The position numbers and the translations under genes were made by a program. A stretch of DNA of 64,000 nt from Locusta migratoria (Eukaryota > Arthropoda > Insecta > Orthoptera > Acrididae). Under the pieces are notes generated by a model. It saw only the letters and a list, made by a program, of their open reading frames with translations. It was not told the DNA's origin and ran no database searches. This document shows positions 57,175 to 64,000 of this stretch, one piece after another. The stretch covers positions 279,159,491 through 279,223,490 of the forward strand of contig CM048747.1 in the NCBI GenBank assembly GCA_026315105.1, written 5' to 3'. The stretch's first letter is position 1; each line of letters opens with the position of its first letter.

Positions 57175-57962
57175 CTATGTTTTCGAAACAGAAACAACGG
57201 AGTTGGATCAAGATTGAATGTGCCAGAGGTCATACAGCAGGACAGTGTCATCAAGGTCTTCAAGAGCCCCAGTGTGGTGAATGTTGTGGTGATTCTCGTG
57301 TACGACTGTGATGGTGTTATCATAAGGCATTACGTTCTCCCACGGCAGACCGTCAGTGCACAGTGTTACTGTTAGTTATTGGAGCATCACCTGCGACAAG
57401 CTGTGCGAAAGAAGCGGCAACACTTTCTGCGCAACCCACCCATCATTTTGTACGACAATGCGCGGGCCCATACAGCGCAAGCTGTGGCTGCTCTGTTCGG
57501 TCGATGGGACTGGGAAATGCTATACCATCCACCGTACTCCCCGGACTTAAGTAATTATGTGCCGGCCACGGTGGCCGAGGAGACTGAGGCGCTCCAGTCA
57601 CGGTCTGCACGGCAATTACGGTCGGGGGTTCGAATCCCCCCCTCGGGCATGGATATTTGTGCCGTCCTAGTTCGTAAGTAGTTCATAAGTAGTTTGTAAG
57701 TTTAGGGACTGATGACCCCGTAGTTAAGTCCCATAAACTATACAAACATTTGAACATTTTTTTTAAGTAATTGTGACTTTCATTTGATTCCGAAGATGAA
57801 AGAACCACTTCGTGGCATTCGCTGCAGAACTGTTTCAGAGATTCGACAGGCAGTAGACCACTCCATTCGCACCATCAACAGAACACTCTGCTAACGTATA
57901 CTACGCCTTCCACATAGTTCCACGGGTTCTACACAACGCTGGTGACTACTTTGAAGGACAGT
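57175..57962 (+). pseudogene. mariner (DD34D) transposase split by SINE
   Basis: VVVILVYDCDGVIIRHYVLP (first catalytic Asp block), then frames reading RKKRQHFLRNPPIILYDNAR and AHTAQAVAALFGRWDWEMLY, then HPPYSPDLS (57540-57552). After the SINE, CDFHLIPKMKEPLRG-like sequence resumes at about 57774 and runs to RQAVDHSIRTINRT and beyond. Asp-to-Asp spacing is 34. It is a better preserved relative of the copy at 12.4 kb. Confidence 0.85.
57560..57762 (+). mobile_element. SINE, subfamily A, with TSD
   Basis: GCCGGCCACGGTGGCCGAGG head, B box GGTTCGAATCC near 57627, tail ending TTTGAACATTTTT. Flanked by TTAAGTAATTATG (57547) and TTAAGTAATTGTG (57763). The B and A boxes look intact. Confidence 0.95.
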
Positions 57963-57969
57963 AACAGAT

Positions 57970-58290
57970 GCAAACATGTAACGCTTTTGTGTCGGTTGTG
58001 AATAAACAGTTACACTATTTGAGTTCCAATCCTCGTATTTTTTATTAAAACCTGGAAAACCTGGCGAACCCTGAACAGGATGAGAACGGGAGTTGCACCT
58101 GTGAAAACCAATAAAGGTAAGTGGAGACTGACAGACGCTGAAGATCTTCTGTGAGAATGTGTAGAAATACATGACATAACACATTTGCTTCATGTTCTAG
58201 TTGCCCACAGATGATCTGTGCTTGGTCAGCGATGCAGCAGTTGACGTTGCCCGATATTGGGCCAATAATTTAGGTTGACGGAGAGTCCGG
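57970..58290. other. Unassigned DNA
   Basis: Nothing recognised after the mariner relic. Confidence 0.3.
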
Positions 58291-58295
58291 ACTTA

Positions 58296-58345
58296 TGCTG
58301 GAGTATTTGCTTGTTCTTCTTTGCTGAAGGGATTTCGGAAGGGTA
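58296..58345 (-). pseudogene. CR1 linker scrap
   Basis: GCTGGAGTATTTGCTTGTTC then CTGAAGGGATTTCGGAAGG matches 46613-46657 of the CR1-type copy (CTGGAGTATCTGCTTCGTCT..., GTGAAGGGATTTCGGAAGAC). Fifty bases only. Confidence 0.65.
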
Positions 58346-58837
58346 GTAACCATAGGTGTAGCCAGGATTTAATTTCGGGAGGGTTTTTTCAACAAATGGA
58401 CAGAGTAAAAAAACTGATGTAGAGTTTGTTATTAAAAGAATTTAAAGCAGACACCCATGGCTGTTGATTTGCTTCGGACGAACAGGTGCACTGCTGGTTT
58501 ATTCATGTTTCTGTGAACAATCGAAAACTTTCATGAAGACACTGACAGTCTTGCCTAACAGTGGGATAAATCTTGAAATTTAGAGCGATTATTTTCGAAA
58601 AAATTGATCACTTTATACATTTCTTTTGCTGACTATCTCGTTTTAGTTTCACTGCCCGTTCTGTAAAGTCAGAACTTATTCCAGTTCAACCATAAAGTCC
58701 TATCGGGAACAATATAAACTTCTCGGTGTAAGCCAGCATTAATGCGGTAGTATTGTCAAAAGCAAAGTGCAGATCCATAGCATAATTATTATTCGCTTTT
58801 CGCCGAAACAGACTGCCGTTATTACAGTTATTTTGAT

Positions 58838-59178
58838 TTCTCTTTTTCCTTATGGTTCTTAATTGTTCGCTGCTCCTCAGTAGATGTTTTGAGATGTAGA
58901 TGGCCGGCCGCGGTGGCCGAGGGGACTGCTGCGCGCCATACACGGTCTGCACGGCCACTACGGTCGGGGGTTCGAATCCCCCCTCGGGTATGGATATTTG
59001 TGCCGTCCTTAGTAGTAGCTAGTTCATAAGTAGTTTGTAGTTTAGGGACAGATGACCCCATAGTTAAGTCCCATAAGCTATACAAACATTTGAACAGAAG
59101 TAGATAATTTCTCTTTTTCCTTTTGGTACTTAATTGTTCGCTGCTCCTCAGTAGTTGTTTTTAGATTTAGATGTAGAT
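58838..59178 (+). repeat. ~65-bp direct duplication flanking a SINE
   Basis: ATTTCTCTTTTTCCTTATGG...AATTGTTCGCTGCTCCTCAG (58836-58900) recurs at 59106-59175 with few changes. The SINE lies between the two copies. Confidence 0.85.
58902..59097 (+). mobile_element. SINE, subfamily A
   Basis: GGCCGGCCGCGGTGGCCGAG head, B box GGTTCGAATCC near 58970, standard tail. The short target duplication may be GATGTAGATG / GAAGTAGATA. Confidence 0.9.
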
Positions 59179-59374
59179 GATTTCGAATGTTTTCTACTTC
59201 TTGCAGCTGCTGCTGTTTTTGTTACTTTCCTCAAACTTACATGAAACATAAAAGGAAAGTTACATTTCGTGATGTAATTAAGGCTGAATACCATAACACT
59301 AGTTCCAGTAATCGCATACACAGGACATATCCGTAGTGGAGCCAGCATCTGAAGGAACACTGCTATTAGATGAA

Positions 59375-59662
59375 TGAAACTTTCACTCTGCAGCGGAGTG
59401 TGCGCTTATATGAAACTTCCTGGCAGATTAAAATTGTGTGCCGGAACCGGGACTCGAACCTGGGACCTTTGCCTTTCGCGAGCAAGCGCTCTACCATTGA
59501 GCTATCCCGACACGACTCACGATGCCGCCTCACAACTTTACTTCTGCCAGTAACTCGCCTCCTGCTTTTCAAACTTCACAGAAGCTCTCCTGCGAAACTT
59601 GGAAGACTAGCACTACTGGAAGAAAGGATATGGTGATGACATGGCTTAGCCACAGCCTAAGG
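59375..59662 (-). mobile_element. tRNA-SINE, fifth family, copy 1
   Basis: On the minus strand: a ~140-bp leader from CCTTAGGCTGTGGCTAAGCC, then a tRNA-like part (A box GGGATAGCTCAATGG, B box CCCAGGTTCGAGTCCC), then AATTTTAATCTGCCAGGAAG and GCACACTCCGCTGCAGAGTG. The promoter boxes are internal to the element and not at its start. Confidence 0.85.
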
Positions 59663-59672
59663 GATGTTCCCA

Positions 59673-59835
59673 AAATGAAACTTTCACTCTGCAGCGGAGT
59701 GTGCGCTGATATGAAACGTCCTGGCAGGTTAAAATTGTGTGCCGGAATCGGGACTCGAACTTGGGACCTTTGCCGTTCGCGGGCAAGCGCTCAACCACTG
59801 CGCTATCCCGACACGATTCACGGTCCGTCCCTTAG
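59673..59835 (-). mobile_element. tRNA-SINE, fifth family, copy 2 (inverted partner)
   Basis: The same tRNA-like part and tail as copy 1, but the leader is replaced after ~20 bases by the leader of copy 3, so copies 2 and 3 are joined head to head. Confidence 0.8.
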
Positions 59836-60087
59836 GCTGTGGCTAGGCCATGTCTCCAGCATATCCTTTCTTCGAGGGGTGCTAGACTTGCAAGGTTCGC
59901 AGGAGAACTTCTGTGAAGTTTGGAAAGTAGGGGGCGAGGTACTGGCAGAATTGAAGTTGTTTGGCGGCACCGTGTGTCGTGTCAGGATAGCTCAGTGGAA
60001 GAGCGCTTGCCCGCGAAAGCCAAAGGTCCCAGGTTCGAGTCCTGGTTCTGGCACACAATTGTAACCTGCCAGGAAATTTCACTGGTA
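59830..60087 (+). mobile_element. tRNA-SINE, fifth family, copy 3
   Basis: Leader CCTTAGGCTGTGGCTAGGCC, tRNA-like part at about 59981-60055 with a 7-bp acceptor stem (two GU pairs), GCTC/GAGC D stem and perfect CCAGG/CCTGG T stem, then tail to 60087. The anticodon stem is mismatched and U33 is missing, so it should not be called a tRNA gene. Confidence 0.82.
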
Positions 60088-60418
60088 TTTGATGTCGAGA
60101 AGGGGCAGGTGAACAAACAGAAAATTAGAAACTTGAAAAAAATATAAATACACATAAATAAACGAAAGACCATCAGTTCTGTCCCGTGAGAATTATAAAA
60201 GGCGAGAAATTATTTAAATAGCAATAATATTGGATGATCACATTGCGCACAGTAGCCGTTCCCCGTAGTTTGAAAAGCAGGTAATTTGGCATAAAGATTA
60301 CATTCCTATTTATGAAAATTTCGCGAGGGGTTTGAACCCCTAAAGCACCCCTCCGGCCACGCCTACGGTAGTAAAATTTGTGAAAGAGGAAGGCACAGGA
60401 GGTAAGGCGGTGACTCAC

Positions 60419-60635
60419 CGCCGTTGTCCTCTGAGTCCCCCGGCGACGGCGCCTGCCGCTCCTGCTCGCCCCCTGGTGCTGCTGCCTCGCGCTGCTCGGG
60501 CTCCACAGCTGGTGTCGGTGCTTCCTCTATTGCACTCTGGGCAGGAGACGGCGCCTCCTCCCCTACCACCTGGGCTGGTGGTGTCGCCCCCTGGGCCTCC
60601 GCCTGCTGCTGCGCGCCCTGGTCCGCCATGTCCAT
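60419..60635 (-). CDS. Putative first coding exon of a host gene
   Basis: From the ATG at 60635 (alternative ATG two codons on, with the better GACATGGCG context), 72 codons run without a stop and end at a GTGAGT splice donor (60418-60413 on the minus strand), leaving phase 1. The product begins MDMADQGAQQQAEAQGATPP and is rich in Ala, Pro, Glu and Gln (EEAPSPAQSAIEEAPTPAVE, GEQERQAPSPGDSEDNGG). It is acidic, without hydrophobic segments, so an intrinsically disordered N-terminus is likely. The sequence is CpG-rich, unlike the surrounding TE matter. No later exon is seen at lower coordinates, so introns would exceed this window or the call is wrong. Because all frames are open in such GC-rich DNA, other-strand ORFs (60380-60934, 60424-60981) are possible but have odd Cys/Ser-rich content. 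Confidence 0.5.
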
Positions 60636-60900
60636 CTGCCCTCACAGCACTGGCCGTGTCCTCGCGGCGGCCGCCTTTATTCTCCACAGTCGCTCCGCTA
60701 ATCCCACAAGAATGCTTATCGTCGCCTGCCTCCGTCGCGGTACCCAGATTAGTCGCCCGCGCCACGCGTCGACGCCGTATCGCAAATGTAGCACTAATAC
60801 GCTTCGTATACAGACACTTCGGTCCCATTCAACTACATGCAAATTTTCTCCTAACTTCTCACCTCAACATTCTGCATTTACTGCTACACCTACAGCTGTA
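60636..60900 (-). promoter_or_regulatory. CpG-rich block upstream of the exon
   Basis: Many CG dinucleotides (e.g. GTCGCCCGCGCCACGCGTCG near 60752 and CTCGCGGCGGCCGCC near 60661) in an otherwise AT-rich window. If the exon is real, this holds the 5' UTR and promoter. No TATA box in the expected place. Confidence 0.4.
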
Positions 60901-60984
60901 CCTTGCGAGTCACATTTGGCGACGGAACTGCTGATACTTGTGTCAGATTCCCTGTTTCCTGTTGTAATTAATCGAGTATAGGAA

Positions 60985-61290
60985 AAACAGTAAAACCGAA
61001 GTGATATCTGTGGAAGTATTAATCGTTTCTTACTGTTCCTTGTCTCCATTGAAGATCTGCTGAAACGTTTGAGTTCAATTACTTATGCTGTTACGGTTAT
61101 TGCTAATTTGGTGATAACCATATCACAAGGAGACCACTTGGCTATCGGAGAGAGCACCTCACTATCGGAGTTTAGAATTTCTTAAACAACAATCAGCCAA
61201 ACCACTCGACGCAACTCAGAAATTCTCGAGAAAATCGTCTTTGAAGTTTTGCAAAGTACACCTTAAGCAGCAATAATTAAATCAGTTGCA
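60985..61290. other. Unassigned DNA
   Basis: Nothing recognised. Confidence 0.3.
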
Positions 61291-61294
61291 GCTT

Positions 61295-61362
61295 CCGCCG
61301 TTATAGCTCATTTGGCAGCGTTCTGCTCTCACAACCATACATCAGCGGCTCCAATCCCACTG
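61295..61362 (+). repeat. tRNA-like fragment
   Basis: TTATAGCTCATTTGGCAGCG (A-box-like), then CTGCTCTCACAACCATACAT and GGCTCCAATCCC (decayed B box). A SINE head or tRNA relic. Confidence 0.35.
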
Positions 61363-61704
61363 TGAAAAGCATTTTTTCCGTTTTAGAATTCATTTGCTGT
61401 ATCTGTGGTTGTTTGGGAATCGGTAGGAGTGGTTAGGTGAGACGGTGCCACCGCACATGGATGAAAATCATTGAGCAGTTTATTACAGATACTTAACTTG
61501 ACATGAAGCTGGGTGAGTGAACAGGGTACAATGTTATTGCCAGCTATTGCCAAGCGCGAGTACAACAATCACACTACACGCAGGAAGCGGCTACACGGGT
61601 AGCGGGGGCTGTGTGGCGTGGACTGGGCGGTTTTTTAGGATAAAGAGCTTCGGGGAAATAGAAAATGGGCAATCTCAAAGGGTTCAGGTGGATCACAGGA
61701 GAAA

Positions 61705-63370
61705 TGTAGATCCGGAAACTATCGGTATAACAGTTGTAAATTGTCGTAGCTGTGTCGGGAAAGTTCCAGAACTGCAAGCGTTAATAGAAAGCACCGAAAC
61801 ACACATCATTATAGGCAGCGAAAGTTGGTTCAAGCCGGAAATAAGTTCAGAAGAAGTATTTTCAAAAGATCTAACGGTATTCAGAAAGGATAGATTAAAC
61901 AAAATAGGTGGGGGCGTGTTTGTCTCCGTCAAAAGTAGTATTTCATGTAGCGAAGTTGAAGTTGATAGTTCGTGCGAGCTATTATGGTTAGAGGTTGTAC
62001 CCGAAAATCGTAAGAAGTTAATAATCGGTTCCTTTTACCGGCCTCCCGACTCTGACGATACAATAGCAGAAAGGTTCAAAGAAAACCTGAGTCTAATTAC
62101 AAAAACGTACCCGACTCACACGATAATAGTAGGTGGTGATTTTAATTTACCCTCGATCTGTTGGCGAAATTATATTTTCAAATCAGGAGGTAGGCATAAA
62201 ACATCGTCCGAAATTGTACTCAATGCATTCTCTGAGAATTACTTCAAACAATTAGTTCATGAGCCAACTAGAATTGTGAATGGATGTGAAAACACACTTG
62301 ATCTCTTAGCAACAAATAATCCTGAGCTCATAACGAGCATCAAAACGGATACAGGTATTAGTGAACACAGAGCTGTAGTAGCGAAATTGAATATCGAAAG
62401 TCCCAAAGTTACCAAAAATAAACGCAAAGTATATTTGTTCAGGAAAGCAGATAGAAACAAAATACATTGCTTCTTGAAAGACAGCTTCCACTCGTTTCTA
62501 ACACTAAACGTAGGTGTAGACCAGATGTGGCTCAAATTCAAAGAAGTGGTATCGACAGCAATTGAAAGTTTTATACCTAATAAATTAATAAAAGAAGGAG
62601 GCGATCCCCCTTGGTACACAAAACAGGTTAGGACACTGTTGCAAAAGCAAAGGAAAAGGCATACTAAATTTAAACGAACACGAAATCCCCAGGATTTGCG
62701 ATTGTACTCAGAAGCTCGAAATTTAGCGAGGATTTCAATGCGAGATGCCTACAACATTTATCACAACGAAACTCTTTCTCGTAATTTGACTGAAAACCCA
62801 AAGAGATTTTGGTCATATGTTAAATATACTCGGGGAAAGTCACAAACAATACCTTCACTACGTGATAGTAATGGCGACCCTGCCGATGACAGCGCTACTA
62901 AAGCGGAGTTACTAAACTTAGCTTTTAGAAACTCATTCACTAAAGAAGACGAAACCAATATTCCAGATTTCGAATTACGAACAGATGCCGTAATGAGTAT
63001 CATAGAAGTAGATATCATCGGAGTAGTGCAGCAACTAAAATCACTTAATAAGAACAAGTCTTCTGGTCCGGATTGTATACCCATTAGATTTCTATCTGAT
63101 TATGCTGAAGCGATAGCTCCTTACTTAACAGTCATATACAACCGCTCTCTCATAGAAGGATCTGTACCAAAAGATTGGAAAGTTGCACAGGTCACACCTA
63201 TATTCAAGAAAGGCAGTAGGAGTAACCCACTAAACTACAGGCCTATTTCATTGACGTCAATTTGCAGCAGGGTTTTGGAACATATACTGTATTCAAATAT
63301 TATGAATTATCTCGAACAGAACAAGGTCAACACGGATTTAGAAAATATCGTTCATGCGAAACACAACTAG
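61705..63370 (+). pseudogene. CR1 ORF2: endonuclease, linker, start of RT
   Basis: The open frame begins at 61517, but LINE homology starts near 61725. Endonuclease motifs: ITVVNCRSCVGK, IIIGSESWFKPE (Glu), GGGVFVSVKSS, IIGSFYRPPDSDD, IVGGDFNLPSICW (Asp, near 62134), LDLLATNNPELI, GISEHRAVVAKL (His). Linker: FIPNKLIKEGGDPPWYTKQV, LARISMRDAYN, NPKRFWSYVKYTRGKSQ. RT start: LKSLNKNKSSGPDCIPIRFL, VPKDWKVAQVTPIFKKGSRS, NPLNYRPISLTSICSRVLEH. A frameshift near 63325 (LEQNKVNTDLEN, where the other frame gives QHGFRKYRSCETQL) ends it. Confidence 0.9.
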
Positions 63371-64000
63371 CTATTTATTCACACGAAGTGATGAGTGCTA
63401 TCGACAAAGGTTCGCAAATAGATTCCGTATTTCTTGATTTCCAGAAAGCTTTTGACACCGTACCTCACAAACGGCTTTTAATCAAATTGCGTGGTTATGG
63501 TATATCGCCCCAAATTTGCGATTGGATAGGGGATTTCTTGTCAGAGAGGACACAGTTCGTAGTAATCGATGGTAAGGCATCGACTAAAACAGAGGTGATA
63601 TCTGGCGTTCCACAGGGTAGTGTTATTGGTCCTCTGCTATTCCTTATTTACATAACCGATTTAGGGGAAAATTTAAGTAGCTCTCTTAAGTTGTTTGCAG
63701 ATGACGCCGTCATTTACCGTCTAGTAAAATCATCTGAAGATCAAAACCAACTGCAGAACGATCTGAATAAGATATCAGTATGGTGTAAAAATTGGCAATT
63801 GACTCTAAATAATGAGAAGTGTGAAGTCGTCCACATGAGTACGAAAAGAAATCCGTTAAACTTTGTTTACAACATAAATTAATCAAATGTGAAGGCCATA
63901 AACTCCACAAATTACCTAGGAATCACTATTACTTCAGACTTAAACTGGAAAGAACACGTAGATAATATCGTGGGAAAGGCGAACCACAGACTGCGTTTTA
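63325..64000 (+). pseudogene. CR1 reverse transcriptase core, partial
   Basis: From the frameshift: QHGFRKYRSCETQLAIYSHE, IDSVFLDFQKAFDTVPHKRL (motif A Asp), VISGVPQGSVIGPLLFLIYI, LKLFADDAVIYRLVKSSEDQ (FADD), WCKNWQLTLNNEKCEVVHMS. A TAA at about 63880 falls where the sister copy has NQS; the frame then continues NSTNYLGITITSDLNWKEHV to the window edge. All catalytic residues are present, so only a few changes separate it from an intact gene. Confidence 0.9.

Larger units (their letters stand above)
58354..60366. repeat. GGCGTAGCC-type repeat family, possible copy III
   Basis: Starts GGTGTAGCCAGGATTTAATT then TCGGGAGGGTTTTTTC and ends with the opposed AACCCCTAAAGCACCCCTCC then GGCCACGCC. The interior contains SINEs and does not obviously match copies I and II, so the ends may belong to two separate pieces. 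Confidence 0.35.
61545..64000 (+). mobile_element. CR1-type LINE, best-preserved copy, runs off window
   Basis: 5'-truncated in the end of ORF1 (HYTQEAATRVAGAVWRGLGG near 61562-61625), then ORF2 with endonuclease, linker and RT. The RT continues past the right edge. Two lesions are visible: a frameshift at about 63325 and a TAA at about 63880. It is the same family as 45066-48780 on the other strand. Confidence 0.9.

Noticed and set aside
59981..60055. A tRNA gene
   Set aside because: Good acceptor, D and T stems, but the anticodon arm is mismatched, U33 is missing, and it is flanked by SINE sequence on both sides.
60380..60981. Plus-strand ORFs of 184-185 aa in the CpG-rich block
   Set aside because: Cys/Ser-rich content, no splice pattern, and antisense to a better-supported minus-strand exon.

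Overview
This is a gene-poor stretch of animal nuclear DNA, packed with transposable elements (TEs) and their relics. It most likely comes from a large-genome insect. The tRNA-derived SINEs and the RTE, CR1 and Tc1-like copies resemble those I associate with grasshoppers/locusts (Schistocerca-like); that taxonomic call is inference from repeat style, not a database match. No bacterial operons, rRNA genes, functional tRNA genes or CRISPR arrays are visible. Almost every long ORF is a transposase, endonuclease or reverse transcriptase fragment, or a chance reading of a SINE or microsatellite.

Layout. 0-4.6 kb: Tc1-like relic, SINE, RTE 3' scrap, a palindromic foldback element inside a SINE, and a Helitron-like 3' end. 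4.8-8.8 kb: a ~600-bp inverted repeat pair enclosing a Tigger/pogo element and two SINEs. 8.8-12 kb: a nearly complete but dead RTE element (minus strand). 12-21.5 kb: mariner, CR1, Tc1 and second mariner relics in long unremarkable AT-rich DNA. 22.1-25.9 kb: a 3.8-kb element with ~1.3-kb inverted arms around a conserved but broken ORF; this is the best candidate for an unusual mobile system here. 26-32 kb: SINEs of several families, a Tc1 relic and a TIR MITE. 32.8-34.5 kb: two RTE 3' pieces fused head to tail. 34.7-39.1 kb: Helitron-like fragment plus two copies of a repeat family, each hit independently by SINEs. 39.9-43.6 kb: nested TIR elements, including a PIF/Harbinger derivative with nuclease and Myb/MADF-like fragments. 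43.6-48.8 kb: two CR1-type LINE copies (minus). 49-54.9 kb: hairpins, SINE-into-SINE insertions and a Penelope-like fragment. 55.7-58 kb: a large palindrome carrying a mariner, then a mariner split by a SINE. 58.3-60.4 kb: a TIR-like repeat with an inverted pair of tRNA-SINEs. 60.4-60.9 kb: a CpG-rich block with the only plausible host exon (minus strand, ending in a GTGAGT donor). 61.5-64 kb: the best-preserved CR1-type LINE (plus), running off the window.

How the parts relate. The SINEs share a common 3' end, have an A box and a B box, and are flanked by 10-15 bp target-site duplications, so they were moved by a LINE machinery in trans. Nesting gives a relative chronology: mariner and Tigger first, SINEs into them later, SINEs into SINEs last. 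The coding parts of the LINEs and DNA transposons are nearly all frameshifted, so most of the region looks inactive.
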